From Mesostigma viride (lineage: Eukaryota > Streptophyta > Mesostigmatophyceae > Mesostigmatales > Mesostigmataceae): 64,000 nucleotides of DNA. Each line of letters starts with the position of its first letter. Within the stretch, counting starts at the first letter, position 1. The position numbers were made by a program, and so were the translations under genes. This document shows, in pieces, positions 10,184 to 21,018 of this stretch. The stretch is from contig RPFO01000080.1 in NCBI GenBank assembly GCA_009746045.1, forward strand, positions 3,390,251 to 3,454,250. The letters run 5' to 3'. A model generated the notes under the pieces. The model did no database searches and was not told the origin of the DNA. It worked only from the letters and a program-made list of their open reading frames with translations.

Positions 10184-11196
10184 TTTGGGCAACCAATATG
10201 CTAAGTGGATGCAGTTTGGAAAGACCTTTCCAACGCCGTGCTGACCGCCTGAAACAGACAAGGGACGAGAAAGATATGAGGTCCCGAAGTCCTAGCCGTC
10301 CGTGGCCGACTAGGGTACAGTCCTCTGGTATATAGTGGACAGGACACGTGGCAGGCCGTGCCTGCACAGGCTTAGCCTGACTATCACGTGACTGTGGTCC
10401 ACGTAGGCCAGAGGAGCAGCAGCCTGTGACTGGTGGTCTACAGCCGAACTGGCACAGGTCTGCAAGGATACTAGGCCTTGCAGGCTTGTGACAGGTCCTG
10501 TACTTCCTAGGTTGCAGAGTCTAGGCAAATCCAGTTCGTCCTGGCTCTACACTGATGCCAGTGGACGTTGAGGATTTGCTTGCCTGCCTGCACGTGCCTC
10601 GTCACGCCGATGGGAACGAGGAACAACGCAAAGGATATAGCTTGGTCATGGGGGATGACCAGCTATCTTGGCAAGCACGAACAGAGGCTCCCACATTGGA
10701 CGTGGAACCGCTCACCGTGGTCGTGGCTTGGTGCACGGGTTAAAAGGTTGCTGCCTTGCAACTTTGGCTCATCCCGTTGTGTGCGTGAGAGACCAGGAAC
10801 TCACAGTTCTGGCTGCTCGCTAACTCGTACTATTGCATTTCTGTTTGCAAGGTTTCATGTCGGCCGAGGCTCGGGTTGAGACACCTGAGTCATCTCCCAG
10901 GCGCGAAGCAGCTCCAGAGTTGCCGGCGCGCGAAAACGCATTCTACCCCTATACTCACCAATCCAACGCTTCTACATTTGTGCAAGCGACCTACGTTGCG
11001 AGGGGCCTTGCGGAAGGCGGTTGGGTCGCTGTGTTCGGTAACGCAGCAGGGCCGTCGGCGAACGACCCTGTGGTGATGAGGATTCGGGCGACGACGTCGC
11101 CAGGGGAAACAGAGCGGGTCTGCACGGAGCGCCTCGTCGCCATACGCGACGAAATTGCTTCGTTGATCTACAGTTTAGAAGTTGCGTACCAGGGCG
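10184..11196 (+). mobile_element. Copia-like family A, copy A2, segment 1 (5' LTR/leader and start of gag)
   Basis: Starts with the same bases as A1 (TTTTGGGCAACC) directly after A1's RT, which indicates that A2 inserted into A1. Differences from A1 are few substitutions plus several 2-4 bp indels. The segment ends at 11196, where the inverted repeat of element D begins. A2 resumes at 22680 and again at 37473. Confidence 0.87.
10857..11196 (+). pseudogene. gag: Family A gag, copy A2, N-terminal part
   Basis: ATG at 10857 opens the same Gag as A1 (MSAEARVETPESS) and runs about 113 codons before element D interrupts it after '...LEVAYQGG'. The remainder continues at 22684-23498 after D. The interruption leaves a 4-bp GGCG duplication, and A1 serves as the empty-site reference. 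Confidence 0.85.
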
Positions 11197-11260
11197 GGGT
11201 GGTCCCACGCGGAATGGGGTAGATTTTTGCAAGAAAAAAACGCTAGTTTCAATCGTCCGA
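11197..11260 (+). repeat. Element D left terminal inverted repeat
   Basis: Begins GGGTGGTCCCACGCGGAATG and ends around TTTCAATCGTCCGA. It matches the reverse complement of 22607-22679 except for about nine bases missing after GGGGT. Confidence 0.9.
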
Positions 11261-11769
11261 AAACCGGACATTGCGCCGAAATTCTTGCCGAATTTTTTGT
11301 AGCCGAGCGAATTTTCCGCCGGCCGGACTTTGCGCCAGTTTTATTTAACTTGACCTTTTCCTGCTGTCGCGTGCACTTTGTCCCATGCCTCAGGGACTGA
11401 AATTTTTGTAGCGGAAACGTTTTGGCCGTCACTTCCTTTTGCGCCAAGTGTTGGACTAGAAAATTCGTAACAGAAACTTTTTGGCAATTGGCGTCACTTC
11501 CTTTCGTTCGACTGAAAATTCTCTGAAATTCGCTGAATTCGTACCGTAGCCTAATTTTTAATACCTCGAAGTGACGGGGCACTTAAAAATTTGCCCACAA
11601 GTACACTTGGCAGCGCGCTCACTGGGAAAAATTGTACAGCCGCTCGGCGGGCCACTTCGAAATTCGTGCGTGGCCTGCACTAATACAATTCGTCTCCATG
11701 GCCTGCTAGCAGCTTTTTACTATCAATTCAGGGAATCAACAAACTCTAAAAAAAGTTTGATGGAATCGT
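11261..11769. other. Element D left interior, no gene seen
   Basis: AT/GC-mixed sequence with recurrent short motifs of the type GAAATTTTTGTAGCGGAAACGT and GCGTCACTTCCTTT. Similar motif style occurs at about 41640-41720. No open frame of convincing length or composition. Confidence 0.4.
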
Positions 11770-12950
11770 ATATATATTTGCAGCCCTTTGCCCTTCGTCA
11801 CCGCCATCCAGGAGGCCTATGCTGAGATCCAGCAGGCCTGTTCTCCCGTCCGTGCCGCTCAGGCGGTACAGCGCCACCTCCCTCGCGGCACTCCCTCGGT
11901 CGCCTCCGTTCAATCTCCCGCCGCATTCCCTGCTCGCGTCATCGATAAACACCAGAAAACCTACGCGGGTATTCTGCACACGGCTGATTGGATTGCTCTT
12001 TTCGCGGACCTCAACGCCCAGGGACGTGCGTGACTGTTCTCGCTTTCCTTGCGGAGTGTGGGCTCGGCGTACCTTCGTGCTCTTCCCATGGCCCCCCCAT
12101 TCGCCTTGGCTCCCAGCCACTACTCGGTGGCGCTCCGGCACCAGCTATTTGCCCCGCAGCCTCTTGTTCCGGCCGGGCGGCCTTGTGGTAGCTGTGGGCA
12201 GCCGCTGGATCCCACGGGGACTCACTACCTTGCCTGCATGGGGGGCCAACAGAATCAGAATTGGTATTTGTATTTGCACACTGTCCTCCTGACGGTGGTG
12301 CTCGCCATGATTCGGTCGGTTTTCCCCCACGCGAACATCCGGTCCGAGGATGCGGATGGCGCTGCCTTCTATTCCCCCAACCACCGGCCTGACATCGTGG
12401 TGCTGGACTTTGAGGGGGGTGGCCGGCATCTGCTTATTGACGTTTCGGTGGCGCGGCCCTTGGCTCTTAGCCACGTGGCTGGGGCCTCCCTCACGGCAGG
12501 TTACACGGCGGACCGGGCGGAGCGGGCCAAGCTCCTGGCCTACGGCGACGTCGGGCACCATCGTGTGGTGCCCTTTGTCCTGGAGGAGTTTGGGGCCATG
12601 GGGCCCCTGACCTCCGCCTTCTTCAAGGAGTGTTGCCGGCTCCGGGAGGACCGGCTGGACCTGGAGGGCCAGCGGGCCCCATGGTCGGCGCGGACCTGGA
12701 CGTCATATTGGCGTCAGCGCTTGTCGGTGGCGCTGACTCGGGCCATGGCGGACATCATGCTCCGCCGTACGCGGGCTGATTTTGCGGTGCAGCAGGGCTA
12801 TTAGGTTCCTCCCGTTAGGCGTTTCCATTGGTCTTATCGTAGTATAGAGCTTTGACATGGCTCTGTATATAGGTTTATAGCTGGGCGTTTGCTTTGGTTT
12901 GAGTGATTTCACTCTGCTGTAAGTAATTATATTTTTAATATATATTTGCA
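11770..12950 (+). mobile_element. LINE family L, 5'-truncated copy with 13-bp TSD
   Basis: The inserted LINE sequence is 11783-12937, flanked by perfect direct repeats ATATATATTTGCA at 11770-11782 and 12938-12950. It matches the 3' end of the large minus-strand LINE (49691-62900), keeps the same 3' terminus (CTGCTGTAAGTAATTATAT then a short AT tail, no poly(A)) and is truncated 5' inside the region after RT. These are standard marks of target-primed reverse transcription. It lies within element D. Confidence 0.95.
11783..12804 (+). pseudogene. LINE C-terminal region: post-RT, CCHC finger and restriction-like endonuclease
   Basis: The coding part begins PFVTAIQEAYAEIQQA and reaches a stop at 12032, where the intact copy has Trp. 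The frame then continues 12049-12804. It contains a CCHC finger (CGSCGQPLDPTGTHYLAC) and the endonuclease signature RPDIVVLDF followed by LLIDVSVARPLALSH, resembling the RPD...D-x-S/T arrangement of R2/CRE-type restriction-like endonucleases. The protein ends ...RTRADFAVQQGY. It is a dead-on-arrival copy because of 5' truncation and the stop. Confidence 0.85.
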
Positions 12951-14334
12951 TGTACTAATTGACAAGGCAATGTGCCTACAAAAAGGTGCGGGGACAACCT
13001 GATGACGGAAATTGTCGAAGTCTTTCAGACTACTACCGTTCCTGCTATCGCGTGCACTTCAGTTCGTCCGTTGCCTATATCATTTACATAACTTAAATAA
13101 TAAAATCAAGGTCGCGCTGCAAAAAGAGGCTTCACAACAACCATCACCAAAAAATACTAGGATCAGAATACTAGGAAGAAACCTGATGGCTCTATCTTGA
13201 CCGCATAGAATAGTAATTCCCTCAATTCAACAAAAAACGACTCACCTTTACTCACCCTCGTTCCGGGCCACCTCTTGCTCCTTCATCTCGTGCGTGAACC
13301 ATGCACCGCAAACATTGACTAGGTGTGCTTTGAAAGAAACCGAGCATACATGTCAAAGTGTAGAAAATACATGTCAAAGTGCGCCCCTTCGAACAACAGC
13401 AGCAAAATAATAACCCCTGTTGCCGCGGCCCATCCCGTCACATGTGACTTCAAGACGTCCCTCATTTGCGACGAGTATTGCAAAGTAGTGTCGTAATCCA
13501 TCGATGTGTCTGTAATCTGGGGGCCAATTGTTCGCAAGGATAGGTGGCAATTAGTAATGAAGGAGACCACCCCCAAGCCAGTGGGGGCTCCGCGTGTGAC
13601 ACCCCCAAGCCGGTGGGAGGCATTCACAGTACCCCAGATTCGGGCCGTGGTGCCCACATACCCCTGTCACTAGGACTTCGATAATAAGCGCCATCCATCC
13701 CATCACACTCGACTGTACTGAGTCGGCTTATCAAGGAGACAACCAGCGCAGGTATATATTTCCGAATTCAACTCCAATTGGAATACTTGCACAAAGCGAA
13801 ACGAAAATAATTGCAATTGAGGACTCTCTGCAGCTAGACCCTCGCCCACTTGCTCAACATCGATTCTACCATATGGTGTGTGCAACTTCACACTTAACCT
13901 CCCCGTTCTCAACATGCGTGCCTCAACTCCCCCTTCCGTTGGGTTATACCAAACAAACAAAGAATTATTAAGTTGCGCAGCAAGTTCAAGAGTTGTTCGT
14001 TAACAAAAAAAACAAGCTACTAATTATTTATTTGCACGGGCACAGTAGCACTTGCAGCTAATAAAACGCTATCGTCTAATTCCGAAGGGCCTTTCGGCTA
14101 AATCAAAATTAACGATGCGGGCAGTGTGGCCGGAGCTGGAGACCTAACGGACATGACAGACCCCTAATGCGTCTGAGGGGACGCACGAGGAGGCAAGGCT
14201 GGAACGTCCTCTGGAACCTTCCCCACCTAATCCGGAGATCCCGGGGGGCTCACTGTTTGCGGTGAAACATTGGTGGCCTTGGCCTTTGAATAATAGGACG
14301 CATCGTTCCAAGACATCTGCAGCAAATGATACAA
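12951..14334. other. Element D interior, no gene seen
   Basis: About 1.4 kb with only short frames, none with recognisable domains. A TATCAAGGAGACAACCAGC stretch at about 13723 recurs at about 21116 in the same orientation, suggesting a duplicated segment flanking the palindrome. Confidence 0.4.
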
Positions 14335-14401
14335 AGCCATGGAGCAATTTCGAAAGTATCCGTAAGAATCATGTAGACCTGAGAAACAATTTTTTCGCAA
14401 C

Positions 14402-15055
14402 CTCCAAGTTGGGAGGGGTCTCGCTGCAGCTAGACCCTTCCGTGAACGCAAAAAATAAACATCGAATAACTGGGAGGTCTTCCTGCAGCTAGACCCCTCA
14501 AATCATACAAAGATGAAACATTGAAGTTGGGAGGGGTCTAGCTGCAGCTAGACCCTTACAGGAATGCGAAAAAACAACCAATAATTGGGAGGGTCTACCT
14601 GCAGCTATACCCTTACATGCAATCAAAAAGGATGAAACCTTGGAAGTTGGGAGGGGTCTAGCTGCAGCTAGACCCTTACAGGAATGCGAAAAAACAACCA
14701 ATAATTGGGAGGGTCTACCTGCAGCTAGACCCTTACATGCAATCAAAAAGGATGAAACCTTGGAAGTTGGGAGGGGTCTAGCTGCAGCTAGACCCTTACA
14801 GGAATGCGAAAAAACAACCAATAATTGGGAGGGTCTACCTGCAGCTAGACCCTTACATGCAATCAAAAAGGATGAAACCTTGGAAGTTGGGTGGGGTCTA
14901 GCTGCAGCTAGACCCTTACAGGAATGCGAAAAAACAACCAATAATTGGGAGGGTCTACCTGCAGCTAGACCCTTACAAGCAATCAAAAAGGATGAAACCT
15001 TGGAAGTTGGGAGGGGTCTCTCTGCAGGTAGACCCTTCAACGAAGGCAAGAATTC
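14402..15055 (+). repeat. 60/120-bp palindromic satellite, left arm
   Basis: About eleven 60-bp units alternate between two types, giving a 120-bp higher-order period. Each unit holds a palindromic core, in the commonest form GGTCTAGCTGCAGCTAGACC. Spacers alternate between an AATGCGAAAAAACAACC type and an AATCAAAAAGGATGAAACC type. Open frames through it are a consequence of the 60-bp period. Confidence 0.93.
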
Positions 15056-15104
15056 TATCACAAATTCATGGGAGCAGATCTGAAGAGAGACCTAATCCAA
15101 TCAT

Positions 15105-16235
15105 GTGAGGACTGGCATGGGTGTGTCGCATGCGTGCGTGGGTGTGGTGGATGCGTGCGTGTGGTGGGTGGCTGCCATGGCGTGCGTGGGTGTGGTGGAT
15201 GCGTGGCATGCGTGCGTGGGTGCGGTGGAAGGCTGGCATGCGTGCGCGGGTGGGCTAGCATGCGTGCGTGAGTGTGGTGGTGGGCTGGCATGCGTGCGTG
15301 GATGTGGTGGGTGCCTGGCATGTGTGCGTGGGTGTGGTGGGTGCCTGGCATGCGTGCCTGGTTGTGGTGGGTGGCTGGCATGCGTGCGTGAATGTGGTGG
15401 TGGGCTAGCATGCGTGCGTGGGTGTGGTGGTGGGCTGGCATGCGTGCGTGGGTGTGGTGGATGGCTGGCATGCGTGCGTGGGTGTGGTGGATGCGTGGCA
15501 TGCGTGCATGGGTGCGGTGGATGGCTGGCATGCGTGCGCGGGTGGGCTAGCATGCGTGCGTGAGTGTGGTGGTGGGCTGGCATGCGTGAGTGGATGTGTT
15601 GGGTGCCTGGCATGTGTGCGTGGGTGTGTTGGGTGCCTGGCATGCGTGCCTGGTTGTGGTGGGTGGCTGGGATGCGTGCGTGAATGTGGTGGTGGGCTAG
15701 CATGCGTGCGTGGGTGTGGTGGTGGGCTGGCATGCGTGCGTGGGTGTGGTGGATGGCTGGCATGCGTGCGTGGGTGTGGTGGATGGGTGGCATGCGTGCA
15801 TGGGTGTGGTGGGTGGCTGGCATGCGTGCGTGGGTGGCTGGCATGCATGCGTGGATGTGGTGTTGGGCTGGCATGCGTGCGTGGGTGTGGTGGTGGGCTG
15901 GCATGCGCGCGTGGGTGTGTTGGATGGCTGGCATGCGTGCATGGGTGTAATGGATGGCTGGCATGCGTGTGTGGGTGTGGTGGTGGGCTGGCATGCGTGC
16001 GTGGGTGTGGTGGGTGGCTGGCATGCGTGCGTGGGTGTGGTGGGTGGCTGGCATGCGTGCGTGGGTGTGGTGGGTGGCTGGCATGCGTGCGTGGGGGTGG
16101 TGGGTGGCTGGCATGCGTGCGTGGGTGTGGTGGGTGGCTGGCATGCGTGTGTGGGTGTGGTGGGTGGCTGGCATGCGTGCGTGGGTGTGTTGGATGGGTG
16201 GCATGCGTGCCTGGGTGTGTTGGGGGGGCTGGCGT
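15105..16235 (+). repeat. 30-bp minisatellite, left arm
   Basis: About 37 units of 30 bp with the core GGCATGCGTGCGTGGGTGTG followed by a GTGG-rich part, with variants. Because 30 is divisible by three, all frames read as 10-residue repeats and long spurious open frames appear on both strands. Strongly purine/pyrimidine-skewed: G/T-rich on the plus strand. Confidence 0.93.
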
Positions 16236-17340
16236 TTATATACTGAGAATAATATAGTTTTAAAAAGGACATATAGTTACCAAACATAATATATAATAGC
16301 TATTAATCGTTGCCTATCCAAAGTTGCATGCAGTAAGTGCAACAGCCAAAATATGCCAACAAATCAGTTGATGGGAATTTCATAAAACTTACAATCGAAA
16401 TACAACAGACCCCAGTTAGAAGAACGAAGGAATATCTGCGTGACAGGGAATAACGCACCAGAGATGCTCGGTAAGCGTTGCTGACCGAAACACAACGGAA
16501 AAACACTGCCCGGTTGCTGGTAAGAGAATAAAAAGGCGTTGTCCATAATCGAAATACATAAACAAAGAGCGGGAGTCATACCTGCCTTGCGGGAAGTGAC
16601 GCAACGAATGTTATGGCCGAGCAAACTGGGCCTCCTTTCCCGTTGCTGACGGAAACACACCTCAAACAGACGGCCTCGAAGCATGGTAATGCATGCAACG
16701 ACGTTCAAAAGCGTCCCAAATCGAAATAAAACGAAACCGAGCGCAAAATACAGTGGAATATATGCATATCGGAATATATGCATGGCGGGGCATGATGTAT
16801 TGGAAAAGCCTGGTTGCCTTCGTATCCGCTCCTGACGTGAACAAATGGAAAGAGACCGCCTGGAAGCCAACATATGCAGGCGACACCGTTCCAAAGCCCA
16901 GAAAACAAAAATGCAGCTTACCCAGGCGTCATTCCGGGTGCCACCGTCTTACCCTGACAGTCGTCATCCCAGCAACCTCTCCAAGAGCTTACGGCCCCCA
17001 CAGTCCAGGAGCTTGCATGACCCATCATTACGTACCTAAGCATCGGTGATTTTAAAACCGCGCTCCTAAGCGCACAAAAAGAGAGCTAGCTTTCCCAACG
17101 GCATGACGAACTGAACACTTTCCTATCGACAGCCATACCGTAATCCCGTGGCCATTTGCAGCGTGATGCAATTAGGGTTGGGTAGGTAATAGGTAGGCTG
17201 CTGGTTTTTGTTAGAATTGTGATGTGCATCATTTTGTTGGGCCCGTGGGCCACAATCATCGCCGTCAACGGCTCAACGCTGCGCTTTGAGTTTTTACGTG
17301 TGAACCGTCAGCCCTCGAGTGTCGTCCAATCTTCTTGCTC

Positions 17341-17505
17341 GGTTACTAATAATGTCGTATTCCAAAGGAACACTAGTAATGAAAACGGTCGCAAAGCGTA
17401 CGGCTGTAAAAGGGTAGAAAACGGTAACGTGGCATCCTCGCAGTCGCCGGAAAGTGGAAGCGCGGCGCCGATGGCAATCGTCTCGACCAAATTTTTCGAA
17501 ACCGA
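17341..17505. other. Spacer of the foldback palindrome
   Basis: Unique sequence between the inner ends of the two arms, which meet near GTCGTCCAATCT on the left and AGATTGGACGAC on the right. No gene seen. Confidence 0.6.
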
Positions 17506-18189
17506 GAAAGCAGATTGGACGACACTTGAAGGCTGACGTCCACACGTGAAGACCCACCAGAGCGCAGCGTTGAGCCGTTGACGGCGATGTGGCCCACGGG
17601 CCCAGCAAAATAATGCACATCAATTGCATCGCGTCGCAAATGGCCGCTGGACAAATGGTATGGCTGTCGACAGCGACGTGCTCAGTTGGTCATGTTTGTT
17701 ACAGGAAAGCTAGTGGTATTCTTGTACGCTTAGAAGCGTGGTTTTAAAGTCACCGATGCTGAGGTACGTTATGATGGGTCATGGAAACTCCTGGACTGTG
17801 GGGGCCGTAAGCTCTGCTAGAGGTTGCTAGGATGACGACTGTCAGGGTAAGATGGTGGCACCCGGAATGACGCCTGGGTAAGCTCTGTTCGTGTTTGCTG
17901 GGCTTCGGAACAGTGGCGCATGCATATGTTGGCTTCCAGGCGGTCTCTTTCCATTTGTTCACGTCAGGAGCGGATACGGAGGCAACCAGGCTTTTCCAAT
18001 ACATCATGTCCCGCCATGCATGTATTCTACCGGCTTTAGCGCTCGGTTTCTTTTCATGTCGATCTGGGACGCTTTTGAACGTCGTTGCATTCATTACTAT
18101 GCTTTGAGGCCGTCTGTTTGAATTGTATTTCCGTCAGCCACGGGCAAGGAGGCCCAGTTTGCTCGGCCATAACATTCGTTGCGTCACTT

Positions 18190-19372
18190 CCCGCATGCCA
18201 CGCATCCACCACCACACCCACGCACACATGCCACCCATCCGACACACCCACGCACGCATGCCACCCATCCAACACACCCACGCACGCATGCCACCCATCC
18301 AACACACCCACGCACGCATGCCAGCCACCCACCACACCCACGCACGCATGCCAGCCACCCACCACACCCATGCACGCATGCCAGCCACCCACCACACCCA
18401 CGCACGTATGCCAGCCACCCACCACACCCACGCACACATCCACCACACCCACGCACGCAAGCCAGCCATCCACCACACCCACGCACGCAGGCCAGCCACC
18501 CACCACACCCACGCACGCATGCTACCCATCCAACACACCCACGCACGCATGCCAGCCCACCACCACACCCACGCACGCATGCCAGCCATCCACCACACCC
18601 ACGCACGCATGCCATGCATCCACCACCACACCCACGCACACAGGCCTGCCAGCCACCACACACACCCCACGCATGCATGCCAGCCCACCACCACACGCAC
18701 GCATGCCAGCCCACCACCACACCCACACAGGCATGCCACGCATCCACCACACCCACGCACGCATGCCAGCCACCCACCACACCCATGCACGCATCCACCA
18801 CACCCACGCACGCATGGCAGCCATCCACCACACCCACGCACGCAAGCATGCCACCCACCACACCCATGCACGCATGCCAGCCACCCGCGACACCCACGCA
18901 CGTATGCTAGCCCACCACCACACCCACACATGCATGCCAGCCATTCACCACACCCACGCACGCATGCCAGCCATCCACCACACCCACGCACGCATGCTAG
19001 CCCACCACCACATTCACGCACGCATGCCAGCCACCCACCACACCCACGCACGCATGCCAGCCACCCCAGACACCCACGCACGCAGGCCAGCCCACCACCA
19101 CATCCACGCGCGCATGCTAGCCCACCACCACATTCACGCACGCATGCCAGCCACCCACCACACCCACGCACGCAGGCCAGCCACCCATCACACCCATGCA
19201 CGCATGCCAGGCACCCACCACACCCACGCACGCATGCCACCCACCCACCACACCCACGCACGCATGCCAGCCACCCACCACACCCACGCACACATGCTAG
19301 CCCACCACCACACCCACGCACACATGCCCACCACACCCACGCATCCCACCCAGCACACCCACGCCAGTCCTT
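18190..19372 (-). repeat. 30-bp minisatellite, right arm
   Basis: Reverse-complement counterpart of the array at 15105-16235, with C/A-rich units (CACACCCACGCACGCATGCC core). Unit variants differ in order from the left array, so the arms have diverged by unit turnover rather than being a fresh duplication. Confidence 0.93.
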
Positions 19373-19439
19373 GCATGTTTGGCAAGGGTCTCTTTGCAGA
19401 GAGACGATGTTACTCATTTGTGATAAAGTTCTCGAATTC

Positions 19440-19945
19440 CTGTAAGGGTCTAGCTGCAGCTAGACCCCTCCCAACTTCCCAGGTTTCATCCTTTTTGATT
19501 GCATGTAAGGGTCTAGCTGCAGGTAGACCCTCCCAATTATTGGTTGTTTTTTCGCATTCTTGTAAGGGTCTAGCTGCAGCTAGACCCCTCCCAACTTCCC
19601 TGGTTTCATCCTTTTTGATTGCATGTAAGGGTCTAGCTGCAGGTAGACCCTCCCAATTATTGGTTGTTTTTTCGCATTCCTGTAAGGGTCTAGCTGCAGC
19701 TAGACCCCACCCAACTTCCAAGGTTTCATCCTTTTTGATTGCATGTAAGGGTCTAGCTGCAGGTAGACCCTCCCAATTATTGGTTGTTTTTTCGCATTCC
19801 TGTAAGGGTCTAGCTGCAGCTAGACCCCTCCCAACTTCAATGTTTCATCTTTGTATGATTTGAGGGGTCTAGTTGCAGGAAGACCTCCCACTTATTCGAT
19901 GTTTATTTTTTGCGTTCACGGAAGGGTCTAGCTGCAGCGAGACCC
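19440..19945 (-). repeat. 60/120-bp palindromic satellite, right arm
   Basis: Reverse-complement counterpart of 14402-15055, about 8 units, each with the GGTCTAGCTGCAG palindromic core. It ends with the same two variant units seen at the outer edge of the left array, showing that arm order is preserved. Confidence 0.92.
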
Positions 19946-20025
19946 CTCCCCAATTCGAGGTTGTGAAACATGCTTTTGTGCGGGGGTACTTGATTCGTCG
20001 AATACTTTCGAAATGCCTCCGTTGC

Positions 20026-20685
20026 TTTGCATCATTTTTTGTAAATGTTTTCGAGCGACGCGTCGTAGACTACAGGTGCTTGACGACGGTATGCGTGACT
20101 GTGTTTTTGTTGTGTTATGTGCAGCCCGAGACATTGACGGTAATGAAACTTTTGAAGGGTGAGGCGGGCTATTAAGTGGATAAGGCCATAATCCGCTTGC
20201 CATACTAAGTGCTTGCTATGTGTTGAGATGGCGGGTGCGGGTGCCGTCGGCGCGCAAATTAAGTTGTGCGAGAGTGTAGCTTACACAGATAACTGGCTGG
20301 ACCACATTGCGATGTTGGAAGCCATAGCGTGATCCCTAATCGGGAACAGTGTCAAGGAGGACTACATTTTTCATGTTTTGAAGATTGCCGAATCGTGCAT
20401 TTTACAGTTGAAGTCGGATGTTGGGAGTGTCATACCTTGTCGTGCTTTTTTATGGGCGACGCTCGTTGATTGATTTGGCGAGTCCAGAAGTACAAGTTTG
20501 AGGGTTGTGATGAACGGGAAAGGATGTATACTAATTAATTAATTAGACTTGTGCTCCCGTTGGGGAGTCACGGAGCATTAACCCCGATGGATCGATGGAT
20601 GGATGGAAACGGTGTATATGGAAAACCGTGATACTTGCTGCCATGTGGTTGTCTCCTTAATGTTTCAAATATATAAGACAGCCGG
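20026..20685. other. Element D interior with a weak relic frame
   Basis: A stretch at about 20225-20530 translates with few stops as AQIKLCESVAYTDNWLDHI and later EDYIFHVLKIAESC, which looks like decayed coding sequence, but I cannot name it. At 20531-20575 a TTAATTAATTA run is followed by GTGCTCCCGTTGGGGAGTCA, a motif repeated near 45915. Confidence 0.35.
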
Positions 20686-21018
20686 CACTTGCTCATTGAC
20701 GTTTCTGTGGCTCGCCCCTTGGCTCTTAGCCATGTGCGCATGGTTCAGTTGGTGCATCCCAGGCGGCGGCCGGGCTACCCGGCGGATCGGGTTGAGCGGG
20801 CCAAGCCCACGGCCTAAGGCGATGTCGGGCACCACCGTGTGGTGCCCTTCGTCTTGGAGTTCGGGGCCTTGGGGACCCTTACCGCCGGCTTCTTTAAGGA
20901 GTAAGTAAGTACCTGCGGAAGTTCTTTTAAGGAGTGTTGCCCGCGGCTCCGGGAGGACTGCGTGGACCTGGAGGGCTAGCGGGCCCCTGGGTCGGCGCGG
21001 ACCTGGACGCCGTACTGT
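20686..21018 (+). pseudogene. LINE family L relic (endonuclease region), old copy
   Basis: Sequence encoding LLIDVSVARPLALSHV at 20690-20740 and later matches to the ERAKLLAYGDVGHHRVVPFV and FFKECC segments of the LINE C-terminus, with many substitutions, stops and indels. Both ends are blurred and no TSD is visible, so this insertion is clearly older than the other copies. Confidence 0.8.

Larger units (their letters stand above)
14335..20025. repeat. Giant imperfect palindrome (foldback-like), arms about 3.0 and 2.5 kb
   Basis: The left arm (about 14335-17340) is the reverse complement of the right arm (about 17505-20025), separated by a spacer of roughly 160 bp. Going inward, each arm holds a 60/120-bp palindromic satellite, a 30-bp minisatellite and a unique inner segment. 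The left arm carries about 350 bp (about 16236-16585) absent from the right. Long inverted repeats built of tandem subrepeats are the hallmark of Foldback-type elements. No transposase is seen in the spacer. Confidence 0.85.

Noticed and set aside
14402-15055. CRISPR-like array of repeats and spacers
   Set aside because: The 'spacers' alternate between just two sequences, and the context is eukaryotic transposons; there are no cas genes.
15101-16204. Long frames on both strands encoding His/Thr/Pro- or Gly/Trp/Cys-rich 10-residue repeats
   Set aside because: They follow automatically from a 30-bp repeat unit that preserves frame; all frames stay open and composition is repeat-driven.
16303-16894. 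176-codon minus-strand frame in the palindrome's left arm
   Set aside because: Contains internal repeats and hydrophobic composition, but the right arm lacks part of it and no domain is recognisable.
18085-19863. 592-codon frame across the right arm of the palindrome
   Set aside because: It joins the 30-bp and 60-bp satellites, whose periods are multiples of three; no domain and no independent coding signal.
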